Part shown: positions 54,928 through 63,493 of the stretch, piece by piece
Numbering within the stretch: position 1 is the stretch's first letter
How the letters are laid out: every line of letters begins with the position of its first letter
Made by a program: the position numbers and the translations under genes
Assembly (NCBI RefSeq): GCF_947498005.1
Contig: NZ_CANMIW010000003.1
Span: 372,001-436,000 of the forward strand
From: an uncultured Winogradskyella sp.
Lineage (GTDB): Bacteria > Bacteroidota > Bacteroidia > Flavobacteriales > Flavobacteriaceae
Direction of reading: 5' to 3'
Length of the DNA: 64,000 nucleotides
The notes under the pieces: model-generated
What the model saw: the letters and a program-made list of their open reading frames with translations, nothing else
What the model was told of the DNA's origin: nothing
The model's database searches: none

Positions 54928-55596
54928 ATGCCAACAAACAAATTAGCCGTATTAGGATTAGGAAGTCGTTCTACTTTATATTATTTAAGTGAATTAAATC
55001 GTTTATATAATGAAGCAAAAGGCGATTATAGTACATGTCCCTTTATATTGCTAAATGCAGATTTTAATGCCATTAATTCGTTGTTACCATATACATCAAA
55101 CGAGTTGGATAAGGCTGTGGAACAATACACAACTGAAATAGAAAATCTCAATGCTGAACATCTGCTCATTCCAAATATTACATTACATGAAACTATTGAT
55201 AGATTAAATATCAGTAAAAATGTGCTTCATCCGATTTCATTAAGTATTAAAAAGATTAAAGACAACAAATGGGATAAAGTGATTTTATTCGGTTCGTTTT
55301 TTAGTATGAATGCTTCATATATTAATGATCAATTAAACAGTAATGGCATTCAAATTAGTCTTCCAAAAGAAGAAGATATGCGTTTTATTGATGACGTTAG
55401 AAAACATATTTATAGTGAAACAGAAACGCCTGAGATGATCGAAAAATATCACTTACTAATTAATACCTATTCTAAAAAACATCCTGTAATTCTATCTTGT
55501 ACAGAATTATCTATTTTAAAACCTAAAGGGAATAAAAACCTTTTAGATATGGCAGATGTACAAATAAAGCAAGCGATAAAGTACATTTTAAAATAA
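54928..55596 (+). CDS. Asp/Glu racemase-family protein lacking the first catalytic Cys
   Basis: A 222-residue protein with the fold of aspartate/glutamate racemases: LAVLGLGSRSTLYYLSELNRLYNEAKG at the start, FILLNADFNAINSLLP, and the second cysteine motif ILSCTELSIL with Cys191. In the first cysteine motif, usually with C-N-T-x-H, the residues are IPNITLHE, so Asn83 stands where the first Cys belongs. The two-base racemase mechanism needs both cysteines, so a plain racemase activity is doubtful; related one-Cys members act as decarboxylases, hydrolases or isomerases. It starts one base after egtD, closing the operon. Confidence 0.85.
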   Translation: MPTNKLAVLGLGSRSTLYYLSELNRLYNEAKGDYSTCPFILLNADFNAINSLLPYTSNELDKAVEQYTTEIENLNAEHLLIPNITLHETIDRLNISKNVLHPISLSIKKIKDNKWDKVILFGSFFSMNASYINDQLNSNGIQISLPKEEDMRFIDDVRKHIYSETETPEMIEKYHLLINTYSKKHPVILSCTELSILKPKGNKNLLDMADVQIKQAIKYILK

Positions 55597-55600
55597 AGCA

Positions 55601-55662
55601 GATATTTACCATTTTTAGTCCTAAATTCATCTTTCTTGTCATTATAATAATCCTAAACTTTG
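55601..55662 (+). promoter_or_regulatory. Two-part promoter element, copy 2
   Basis: GATATTTACCATTTTTA (55601-55617), seven bases, ATTCATCTTT (55625-55634), 24 bases and TTTG (55659-55662). Words and spacings match copy 1 at 49112-49173, while the spacers differ. It lies 38 bases before the NmrA-like gene and begins five bases after the egt operon's last stop. Confidence 0.6.
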
Positions 55663-55699
55663 TATGGCAAAACGAAAGTATATTTCTGAAAATTAAATT

Positions 55700-56551
55700 A
55701 TGAAAATAGCAGTCACATCAGCAAGTGGAAAATTAGGAGCTTCTATTGTTAAACATCTTGTTAAACTAATTGGAAGTGGAAATGTAATCGCTATTGCTCG
55801 TACGACTGAAAAAGCAAAGCATCTTAATGTTGAAGTTAGAAAAGGAGATTATAATAATCGTGAAGATTTTAATACAGCCTTAAAAGGGATTGATGCGGTT
55901 TTATTGGTATCTGGAATGGATACACCTGAAAAACGGATTATTCAACATAGAAACGTTATCGAAGCAGCAAAACAAAATGGCGTAAAAAAAATAGTTTATA
56001 CAAGTATTGTTGGCGCAGAAGAAAACAATGCCTTTAGTCCTATAGTGCAAACCAACAGGCAAACAGAAAGAGATGTTCAAAATTCTGGATTAGATTGGGT
56101 TATTGGTAGAAATGGCATTTATATAGAGCCCGATTTAGAATACATTGACACTTATGTTAAAGACGGAGAAATAAGAAATTGTGCTGCAGACGGAAAATGC
56201 ACCTATACGAGTCGTGAAGAATTAGGTTATGCCTATGCAAAAATGCTTACCGAAGACAAACACAATCAACAAACTTATAACTTAGTAGATAACGGAATCA
56301 CACAAACCGAACTAGCAGACAATATCAACCAAGTTTTTAATACCAATTTAAGTTTTAATAATGTATCTGTAGAAGATTACAAAACAGAACGAATTGCTGA
56401 ATTAGGTGATTTTATGGGAACTATTATTGCAGGAATTTACGAAGGGATTAAAGAAGGTGCAAACGATGTATCTTCAGATTTTGAAAAAGCAACAGGTAGA
56501 CCGCATTCATCAGTATTGACGATGATGAATAGCTATAAGACAACAACTTAA
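55700..56551 (+). CDS. NmrA-like NAD(P)-binding oxidoreductase
   Basis: A 283-residue atypical short-chain reductase. The cofactor loop is TSASGKLGASIVKHL at about residues 5-19 and IARTTEKAKHL gives an Arg that would favour NADPH. RNVIEAAKQNGVKKIVYTSIVGAEENNAF at about 80-108 is the conserved core of the NmrA/quinone-oxidoreductase-2 group. The usual YxxxK pair of classical SDRs is absent. Roles in that group range from quinone reduction to redox sensing. It is read from the promoter element at 55601-55662. Confidence 0.88.
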   Translation: MKIAVTSASGKLGASIVKHLVKLIGSGNVIAIARTTEKAKHLNVEVRKGDYNNREDFNTALKGIDAVLLVSGMDTPEKRIIQHRNVIEAAKQNGVKKIVYTSIVGAEENNAFSPIVQTNRQTERDVQNSGLDWVIGRNGIYIEPDLEYIDTYVKDGEIRNCAADGKCTYTSREELGYAYAKMLTEDKHNQQTYNLVDNGITQTELADNINQVFNTNLSFNNVSVEDYKTERIAELGDFMGTIIAGIYEGIKEGANDVSSDFEKATGRPHSSVLTMMNSYKTTT

Positions 56552-56674
56552 AAGCAAATCATTACAGATATGGTGTTTACATTTTGATTATTTTAAACTT
56601 AATTTTATTATTAAAGATCTATGGAGTATCTTTCAAAAAGATATACTTAAAATGCTTAAATAGTTTAATTATTT

Positions 56675-57964
56675 ATGAAAAATGAAGACCAAATATTAAA
56701 ATTAGAGAAAGATAAAATAATTGAAAGACAACTTAGGTTTCAGCAATTATTAATTAGTATTTCTACTACTTATATTAATTCGGACTTGTCAGATATTGAT
56801 GATTTAATTCATAAATCATTGAAACAAATTGGTGAGTTTGTGGAATCAGATCGCAGTTATATTTTTTCTTATGACTTTGTAAATAATACGACCTCAAACA
56901 CCTATGAATGGTGTAGTAATGGTATAGAAGCAGAAATTGATAATTTACAAAATATCCCAATAGATTACATAACACATTGGTTAGAAGCGCATAAAAAAGG
57001 TAAAGCTTTTTATGTAGAAGATGTGAGTTTATTACCAGAAGATGGCGAATTTGGTTTACGTGCTATATTAGAACCGCAAGGTATAAAAAGCTTAATTGCG
57101 ATACCAAAAATCAAAAACAATGAATTAATTGGATTTGTGGGCTTTGATTCGGTTAAAAAAATCAATAAATACAATGACAACGAGCAAGACATTCTTTTTG
57201 TTTATGCAAATATGCTAGTTAACGTCATTCAAAGAAAAGAACAAGAAGAAAAGATAAAAGCACAAGAAGAGAAAAAGGAACAATTACTGAAAGATTTATC
57301 ACTTCAAAATGAACAATTAAATGAATACGCACATGTAGTATCTCACGATTTAAAAGCACCATTGATAAACATTCATACATTGGTAGGTTGGTTTATGGAT
57401 GATAATAAATCTAAAATTGATGAAAAGGACTTTTATCCTTTAAACCAAGTTATTTTTAATGTAGAAAAAATGGATAATTTAATTAGAGGTATTTTAGACT
57501 ATTCTACTATTAATAAACTAGATGCACAAGATGCCCTAATAGATTTTAATATCATTGTAGATGAAGTATTACAAACCATGCTAATACCAGAAACTACAAA
57601 AATTACAATACAAGAAAACTTACCAAGTTTAACTGGTAATGCGTGGCGTTTTAAACAAGTATTTCAAAACCTCATACAAAATGCAATTAAGTACACTGAC
57701 AAGGAAAATGGCACTATCGATGTTGGTTATCTTGACAAAGGAGATATTTATGAATTTTATGTAAAAGACAATGGTATAGGAATTAATAGTAATTACTTCG
57801 ATAAAATATTTAAAGTCTTTACAAAATTAGAGAGCACTGGGTCTTCATCTGGAATTGGTTTATCAATTGTTAAAAAGATTGTCAATTTTTACAATGGAAC
57901 CATATGGTTAGAAAGTGAAGAAGGTAAAGGTACAACGTTCTATTTTACGTTTTCAAAAGAATAA
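56675..57964 (+). CDS. Cytoplasmic sensor histidine kinase with GAF domain
   Basis: A 429-residue kinase without a membrane segment. A GAF domain fills about 35-185 (QIGEFVESDRSYIFSYDF, SLIAIPKIKNNELIGFVGFDSV), followed by a short coiled coil (about 187-218) and the dimerisation domain with the phosphorylated His224 in HVVSHDLKAPLINIH. The ATPase part has NLIQNAIKYTD (N box), DNGIGI and GSSSGIGLSIVKKI. No response-regulator gene is next to it, so it is an orphan kinase. The ligand of the GAF domain is unknown. Confidence 0.92.
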   Translation: MKNEDQILKLEKDKIIERQLRFQQLLISISTTYINSDLSDIDDLIHKSLKQIGEFVESDRSYIFSYDFVNNTTSNTYEWCSNGIEAEIDNLQNIPIDYITHWLEAHKKGKAFYVEDVSLLPEDGEFGLRAILEPQGIKSLIAIPKIKNNELIGFVGFDSVKKINKYNDNEQDILFVYANMLVNVIQRKEQEEKIKAQEEKKEQLLKDLSLQNEQLNEYAHVVSHDLKAPLINIHTLVGWFMDDNKSKIDEKDFYPLNQVIFNVEKMDNLIRGILDYSTINKLDAQDALIDFNIIVDEVLQTMLIPETTKITIQENLPSLTGNAWRFKQVFQNLIQNAIKYTDKENGTIDVGYLDKGDIYEFYVKDNGIGINSNYFDKIFKVFTKLESTGSSSGIGLSIVKKIVNFYNGTIWLESEEGKGTTFYFTFSKE

Positions 57965-58050
57965 AACATACATTATATTCTAAGATTTAGTCTCTTACAT
58001 TTTAGCTTTTATAACATTGTATAAAGTTATATTTCATTATTTTAAATAAA

Positions 58051-58079
58051 AAAAGGTTATCAACAAATGATAACCTTTT
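58051..58079. terminator. Bidirectional terminator
   Basis: AAAAGGTTATCA (58051-58062) pairs perfectly with TGATAACCTTTT (58068-58079), loop ACAAA. It lies between the converging histidine kinase and DJ-1-like genes and has A- and U-rich flanks for both directions. Confidence 0.88.
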
Positions 58080-58097
58080 ACTAATAAATTAGTAGAA

Positions 58098-58904
58098 CTA
58101 CTTTAAGCTCGCTACTAATTTTTCTGCAACTAACTCAGAAGATGCTGGGTTTTGTCCAGTAATTAAATTACCATCTTGAATAGCGTAAGCTGCCCAATCT
58201 TCTTCTTTAGAGTAAATTCCACCATTTTCATTTAACATATCTTCAACTAAAAATGGAACAACCTTCGTTAAGCCAACAGCATCTTCTTCTGTATTTGTAA
58301 AACCAGTAACTTTTTTACCTTTAACTAATGGTTCTCCATCTATTCCTTTAACATCTTTTAATGCAGCAGGAGCATGACATACAAATGCAACAGGCTTCTC
58401 TTGTACATTAAATTTTTCGATTAAGGCAATTGACGTTTCATCGTTTGCTAAATCCCATAATGGTCCATGACCTCCAGGATAAAATACGGCATCAAAATCG
58501 TCTGCATTCATATCTGCTAACTTATGTGTGTTTGCAATTAATGCTTTAGTTTCTTCGTCTTTATTGAAACGCTCAGTATCTTCTGTTGCAGCATCTGGCG
58601 AATCACTACTTGGATCAATTGGAGCAGCACCACCATTTGGCGTTGCAATTGTAATTTTAGCACCTTTATCTAATAATGTGTAATATGGATTTGCGAACTC
58701 TTCAACCCAAAATCCTGTTTTTTTTCCTGTATCTCCTAGTTTATCATGAGATGTTAATACAAATAATATGTTCATTTCTTTTTCTTTTTTTAATTCTGTT
58801 CTATTTTTTAAAACAGTTTCAGTAGGGACAATGTTTGTTTTGTCTTTACAGCTAGATGCTGCAATAAGTATTAGCATCACTGCTATTGAACTTCCTAGTT
58901 TCAT
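58098..58904 (-). CDS. DJ-1/PfpI (Hsp31-like) family lipoprotein
   Basis: A 268-residue protein with a lipoprotein signal (IAASSC, Cys19), so it is anchored in the envelope, unusual for this family. The domain begins at about 45 (MNILFVLTSHDKLG) and has FYPGGHGPLWDL near 141-152 and the nucleophile Cys176 in VAFVCHAPAAL. The VEEFANPYY block near 67-75 matches the Hsp31-like branch, whose members act as glutathione-independent glyoxalases or deglycases and chaperones. A gap of 109 bases separates it from the reductase operon upstream, so it may have its own promoter. Confidence 0.88.
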   Translation of the reverse strand: MKLGSSIAVMLILIAASSCKDKTNIVPTETVLKNRTELKKEKEMNILFVLTSHDKLGDTGKKTGFWVEEFANPYYTLLDKGAKITIATPNGGAAPIDPSSDSPDAATEDTERFNKDEETKALIANTHKLADMNADDFDAVFYPGGHGPLWDLANDETSIALIEKFNVQEKPVAFVCHAPAALKDVKGIDGEPLVKGKKVTGFTNTEEDAVGLTKVVPFLVEDMLNENGGIYSKEEDWAAYAIQDGNLITGQNPASSELVAEKLVASLK

Positions 58905-59013
58905 TTTTTTTAAATTTTTTATACTATTAATAGTGTCAGTTTGAGCATAGCTAAAAACCTTAGAAATTTTGCCATTATAGCATTTTAACTACACTCAAAT
59001 CAGACTATTAAAT

Positions 59014-60174
59014 TTAGTAAGCCATTTTGACTATTTTCTCTACCTTTTCTGGAGATAAGCTTTGGTGTTCACCTAACTTCGTCCACCCACGTTTTGTAAA
59101 ACGTTCAGAAATTTCTTCTGCTGTTCCTTCATAATCTTTAGTGTAATCTGATAACTTTGTATCAATACCTAATTCATGGAAAAAATCGACTGTTTTTTCA
59201 ATAGCAGCATAGGCTTTATCGTCTGTGCTACTTTCAGTTATATTCCAAACACGTTCAGCATATTGTGCTAGTTTTTCTTTTTTAGATTCAAAATTAAACT
59301 TGTAGTGACTTGGTGCAATTACTGCTAACGTACGTGCGTGATCAATACCAAATAAAGCAGTTAATTCGTGACCAATAGCATGTACTGCCCAATCCGTTGG
59401 TACACCTTTTTGGATTAATCCATTTAGAGCCATTGTACAACTCCACATAAAGTTTGAAGCTGCTTTATAATCTGTTGGGTCTTTTAAAACTGTTGGTGCT
59501 ACTTCTATTAAGGTTTGTAAAATACTTTCTGCAAAACGGTCTTGTAATAATGCACCAATAGGATACGTCATGTATTGTTCTAAAACGTGTGTAAAGGCAT
59601 CGGTTAAACCGTTTGCTAATTGACGTTCTGGAATAGATGTAATCACTTGAGGGTCTAGAATAGAAAACTCAGGAAATAAACCTGGTCCACCCATGGCTAG
59701 TTTTTCTTTAGTTTCTTTTCTTGTGATAACTGCTCCAGAATTCATTTCAGATCCTGTTGCTGGTAAGGTTAATACAGTTCCAAAAGGCATTCCTTTTTCG
59801 GTTCTAATATTTTTAGTTAAAATATCCCAAGGTGTATCACCATCATAAACTGCTGCTGCAGATAAAAATTTAGTTCCATCAATTACAGATCCACCACCAA
59901 CTGCTAGTAAATAGGTAATGTTTTCCTCTTTTATAACTTTTAAAGCATCCATTAAAGTTGCGTATTCTGGATTTGCAGGAATACCTCCAAACTCAGTGAC
60001 ATCAAGGTCTGCTAAAGCGGTTTTTACTTGGTCGTAAATTCCGTTATTCTTAATACTTCCTCCACCATAAAGTAATAATACTTTAGCATCTGCAGGAATT
60101 TCTTGGTTTACTTTTTCTATAGTATCCTTTCCAAAAATAATTTTGGTTGGGTTTTTAAAATCAAAATTGTTCAT
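59014..60174 (-). CDS. YqhD-type iron-containing aldehyde reductase
   Basis: A 386-residue group III alcohol dehydrogenase. The start LLLYGGGSIKNNG (about 33-45) and GGGSVIDGTKF (about 93-103) bind NADPH and match E. coli YqhD closely. Metal ligands are Asp192 and His196 in LTDAFTHVLEQ, His265 and His279 in WAVHAIGHEL and GIDHARTL, at the same spacing as in YqhD. YqhD reduces aldehydes such as glyoxal, methylglyoxal, acrolein and malondialdehyde. It is the last of five minus-strand genes led by a TetR regulator. Confidence 0.92.
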   Translation of the reverse strand: MNNFDFKNPTKIIFGKDTIEKVNQEIPADAKVLLLYGGGSIKNNGIYDQVKTALADLDVTEFGGIPANPEYATLMDALKVIKEENITYLLAVGGGSVIDGTKFLSAAAVYDGDTPWDILTKNIRTEKGMPFGTVLTLPATGSEMNSGAVITRKETKEKLAMGGPGLFPEFSILDPQVITSIPERQLANGLTDAFTHVLEQYMTYPIGALLQDRFAESILQTLIEVAPTVLKDPTDYKAASNFMWSCTMALNGLIQKGVPTDWAVHAIGHELTALFGIDHARTLAVIAPSHYKFNFESKKEKLAQYAERVWNITESSTDDKAYAAIEKTVDFFHELGIDTKLSDYTKDYEGTAEEISERFTKRGWTKLGEHQSLSPEKVEKIVKMAY

Positions 60175-60195
60175 CTTCTTTTTCTTTTTTGGTTA

Positions 60196-61194
60196 TTATA
60201 TTTTCACAATCATTTTTCCTTTGTTTTTACCTTCAAATAAATCGATAAAAGCTTGAGGAATATTATCGAAACCATCAATGATAGTCTCGGTATAGGTTAA
60301 TTTTTCTTCGGCTAACCAACCTGCTAATTTTTGTATCGCTTCTGGGAATTTTTCAGCATAATTACTGACTATAAAACCTTGCATTAACGCACTGTTTTTT
60401 ACTAAAAATGGTTGAACACTTAAACTAGTAGGTAATTCAGTTTCATTATAAACCGAAATGGCACCACAAATTATAATTCTTGCAAACTGATTTATACTGA
60501 ATAAAACCGCATCCGAAATAGGTCCACCAACATTATCAAAATACACATCGACACCATTTGGTGCAGCTTCTGCAATTGCAGCTTTCATATTTTTAGTGGT
60601 GTTGTAATTGATACCTTCATCAAAACCGAATTTACTTTTTAGCATCTCGATTTTTTCATCTGTACCAGCAATACCAATAACGCGTAACCCTAGTATTTTT
60701 GCTATTTGTCCAACAACACTACCAACTGCTCCTGCAGCTCCTGAGACAAATATAGTTTCACCTTTTTTAGGTTTTCCTATTTCGGTTAATCCTAAATAAG
60801 CTGTTAGACCTGTCATACCTAAAACACCTAAATAAGTACTTAAAGGTGCTTTTTCTGGATCTACTTTATTTAAGACTTCACCATTAGACACTTGTTGAGT
60901 AGACCAGTTTAGCATACCAGAAACGTAATCTCCAACTTGGAATTTTTCGTTTTTAGATTCTAAAACTTTAGCCACGACACCAGAGTGTACAGGTTCGTTT
61001 AATTTAAAAGGCGGAACGTAAGATTTTGCGTCACTCATTCTTCCTCTTAAATAAGGATCTACAGAAACATAAACGGCTTCTAATAGAATCTCACTATCGG
61101 AGATTGTTAGTGTTTTATCTTCTTCAACAAATTCGAAATTTGAAAGTGTAGGTTTTCCTTTGGGTCTATTATTTAATACTATTGTTTTAGTCAT
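60196..61194 (-). CDS. NADP-dependent medium-chain reductase (alkenal/leukotriene reductase type)
   Basis: A 332-residue zinc-free medium-chain dehydrogenase/reductase. The order of blocks is that of the prostaglandin/alkenal reductase group: VSVDPYLRGRMSD at about 47-59, VLGMTGLTAYLGLTEIGKPKKGETIFVSGAAGAVGSVVGQIAK with the cofactor loop AAGAVGS, and VDVYFDNVGG. No catalytic zinc cysteines are present. Such enzymes reduce the double bond of enals and enones with NADPH. It lies 21 bases upstream of the YqhD-type gene on the same strand. Confidence 0.93.
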   Translation of the reverse strand: MTKTIVLNNRPKGKPTLSNFEFVEEDKTLTISDSEILLEAVYVSVDPYLRGRMSDAKSYVPPFKLNEPVHSGVVAKVLESKNEKFQVGDYVSGMLNWSTQQVSNGEVLNKVDPEKAPLSTYLGVLGMTGLTAYLGLTEIGKPKKGETIFVSGAAGAVGSVVGQIAKILGLRVIGIAGTDEKIEMLKSKFGFDEGINYNTTKNMKAAIAEAAPNGVDVYFDNVGGPISDAVLFSINQFARIIICGAISVYNETELPTSLSVQPFLVKNSALMQGFIVSNYAEKFPEAIQKLAGWLAEEKLTYTETIIDGFDNIPQAFIDLFEGKNKGKMIVKI

Positions 61195-61206
61195 AATTTT
61201 TCTTTT

Positions 61207-61839
61207 TTAATCGATAGTTGTTACTAAATCTTTCATTGGTTTTCTAACCTTTACGAGTCCAGACAACCAATCCTCATCTTCATTTCTGTAACCCAATGGT
61301 AATAAAACGGTACTTCTTAACCCTTTAGCACGTAAACCTAGTATTTGGTCTACCGCTTCCGCATCAAAACCTTCCATTGGTGTAGCATCTACACTTTCGT
61401 AAGCTGCTGCAATTAAAGCGTGACCAAGTGCTATATAAGCTTGTTTGGCTGCGTGATTAAAATTCTCTTCTGCATCTTTTTGAGGATACGAGTTTAATAA
61501 TTGTTGACGGTAATTTTCCCAGCCTTCGCTTTTGAAACCACGTATTTCATTAGTTAGGTCGAACATATAATTAATACGTTCTTCTGTATAAGTATCCCAA
61601 GCTGCAAAAACGAGTAGGTGAGAGCTTTCTGTAATCACAGACTGGTTCCAACCCACTTCTCTAATTTTTTCTTTTAATTCTTTATTCTTAACTACTGTAA
61701 TTTCAAACGGTTGCAAACCGCTTGAGGTTGCTGCTAAACGAGCTGCTTCTAAAATTCGTTCTACTTTTTCTTCTGGCACAACATTACCATTCATTGATTT
61801 TGTTGCATATCTCCAGTTTAATTTATCTAATAATTCCAT
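61207..61839 (-). CDS. NAD(P)H-dependent nitroreductase-family protein
   Basis: With ATG at 61839 the product has 210 residues; the frame continues 19 codons upstream but the sequence there overlaps the previous gene and is not protein-like. LNWRYATKSMNGNVVPEE opens the FMN-binding fold, followed by AATSSGLQPFEITVV, and the C-terminal ATPMEGFDAEAVDQILGLRAKGLRSTVLLPLGYRNEDEDW is characteristic. It reduces quinones or nitro compounds with FMN in the cytoplasm. It is of the same family as the gene at 31311-31970 but only partly alike. Confidence 0.9.
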   Translation of the reverse strand: MELLDKLNWRYATKSMNGNVVPEEKVERILEAARLAATSSGLQPFEITVVKNKELKEKIREVGWNQSVITESSHLLVFAAWDTYTEERINYMFDLTNEIRGFKSEGWENYRQQLLNSYPQKDAEENFNHAAKQAYIALGHALIAAAYESVDATPMEGFDAEAVDQILGLRAKGLRSTVLLPLGYRNEDEDWLSGLVKVRKPMKDLVTTID

Positions 61840-61846
61840 GTAATTT

Positions 61847-62512
61847 TTAATTGTTTGTTGTAATTCTTTTAATATCCTCCGAAGTAATAACAACATCAGA
61901 ATAACTTGTGCTATTTGCTAGATTTATCATAGCTTCAGCCATATTTTTAGGATCTGTGATTTTATATTTCTTTAATTTTCCTAAGAATAAAGGCTGAATA
62001 ACTTTAAAGATAGCTTTTCCAATATCTTCTAAAGTGCGACTTTCTTTGCGGTCTCCACCAATTAATGATGGTTGAAAAATGAACGTTCTCTTTAAATCTA
62101 GTTTTAAAATATCACGTTCCATTTCGCCTTTTGTTTTATTGTAAAACACATTACTATTCGCATCTGCACCTAAAGCTGAAATGACTAAAAAAGATTCAAT
62201 ACCATTGGCTTTAGCTAATTTCGCTGCTGAAACAGGAATACCGTGGTCTATTCTTTTAAATAATACTTTATCTGGTGTTTTTGCTTTGGTTGTACCTATA
62301 CAACAGAACACTTGGTTACCTGTAAAATCACTTTTAAATTGCTCGATTTCTAATAAATCTCCAATAAACTGTTTGACTTTACTTGGTAACCCTTCAATTT
62401 TAGAACGTGAAAACAACTTGATGCTTTCATAGCGATCGTTATTAATCAGTTGGTCTAATAATAAACCACCTGTTAATCCTGATGCACCTAAAATAATTGC
62501 TGTCTTCTTCAT
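61847..62512 (-). CDS. NAD(P)H-binding oxidoreductase (HTATIP2/TIP30-like)
   Basis: A 221-residue atypical SDR. The cofactor loop is LGASGLTGGLLLDQLI at about residues 8-23, with LFSRSKI nearby (Arg for NADPH). VFCCIGTTKAKTPDKVLFKRIDHGIPVSAAKLAKANG at about 68-104 is the core of the TIP30-like group. Substrate unknown. The gene abuts the TetR regulator gene with no spacing and is followed by the nitroreductase after seven bases. Confidence 0.88.
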   Translation of the reverse strand: MKKTAIILGASGLTGGLLLDQLINNDRYESIKLFSRSKIEGLPSKVKQFIGDLLEIEQFKSDFTGNQVFCCIGTTKAKTPDKVLFKRIDHGIPVSAAKLAKANGIESFLVISALGADANSNVFYNKTKGEMERDILKLDLKRTFIFQPSLIGGDRKESRTLEDIGKAIFKVIQPLFLGKLKKYKITDPKNMAEAMINLANSTSYSDVVITSEDIKRITTNN

Positions 62513-63097
62513 TTATTTACAAACTTTTATACTGCTCCAAGCAGATTCATAAGCTTCTTCTAAGTGAATTCTATCTAATTGAAATACACCGCGTCTTTGC
62601 ATAATCATTAAAAACGATAATGGATTTATAGCATAAGCGTACAGTAAATAATCCGATAAAGGTTTTATTATACCTTCTTGCCTGCCACGTTCCCAGAGAT
62701 CTAGTAACGGTTGTAAATGTTTTATTCCTTCCCTTCTACTCTGTTCATCAATCATTGGTGTGTTATCACATTGTGCTAAAAACAGAGCATTTTTGGATTC
62801 CTTTAGTTTAAAGTCGGCTATACGATTCCATATCAATTTAAAACCTTCTTCAACTGGCATTGCGTGATTATAAGTACTAAAAGCAAAATTGGTATATTCT
62901 GCTTTTACATCAATATATGTTTGATTAACCAAATCTTGTTTGTTTTCAAAATACAAGTAAATAGTAGCAGGAGACACGTTAGCCATTTTAGCTATTTTGC
63001 TCATAGGTGTTGCGTGAAATCCATTGTTATTTACCAACTCAATTGTGGCTTTTACAAGGGCGTTACGTTTATCTATACTTTTTTGAAGTTTTGCCAT
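62513..63097 (-). CDS. TetR/AcrR-family transcriptional regulator
   Basis: With ATG at 63097 the product has 194 residues; the 36 codons upstream are AT-rich and include the operator, so they are not coding. The helix-turn-helix is ALVKATIELVNNNGFHATPMSKIAKMANVSPATIYLYFENKQDLV at about residues 14-58. The C-terminal ligand domain carries FLAQCDNTPMIDEQSRREG, seen in many flavobacterial members. The gene is the first of an operon of four reductase genes, and the palindrome 33 bases upstream of its ATG is its likely binding site, so it should repress the operon and itself. Confidence 0.92.
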   Translation of the reverse strand: MAKLQKSIDKRNALVKATIELVNNNGFHATPMSKIAKMANVSPATIYLYFENKQDLVNQTYIDVKAEYTNFAFSTYNHAMPVEEGFKLIWNRIADFKLKESKNALFLAQCDNTPMIDEQSRREGIKHLQPLLDLWERGRQEGIIKPLSDYLLYAYAINPLSFLMIMQRRGVFQLDRIHLEEAYESAWSSIKVCK

Positions 63098-63129
63098 TTT
63101 CTTAAATTCATTGATAAAAATAATCAAAA

Positions 63130-63143
63130 AATGAACGTTCATT
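63130..63143. promoter_or_regulatory. TetR-type operator
   Basis: AATGAACGTTCATT is a perfect 14-base palindrome. It lies just downstream of a probable minus-strand -7 element AACCTTTG (complement of 63155-63162), where a bound dimer would stop transcription of the operon. The half site TGAACG is usual for TetR/AcrR regulators. Confidence 0.65.
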
Positions 63144-63493
63144 CTTTTTTTTAACAAAGGTTTAATATCCTCTTTTATTTCAAAAAAGAAATTCTTAAAT
63201 ATCATAACAGAATTATACTTGATTGAAAAAGCAACTGAAAGCTATAACCTTGTTAACGTAGAATAAATAAAATAACTAAGGCAGCAGTAATAATATTAAG
63301 TTATGAGCTACCTACTATAGTTTACACATAATGTTAATGGATAAAAATTGACACTAAAATGATAGTAAAGAATTTATATCTCTCCCATTACCTATTTTTG
63401 ATACTACCAATGAAGTCATAATATTAGTACCAAAAAACTTAAAACAATTCTTAAGAAGGTAATTTTCAAACCTTTTAAAATATATTTTTGAAT

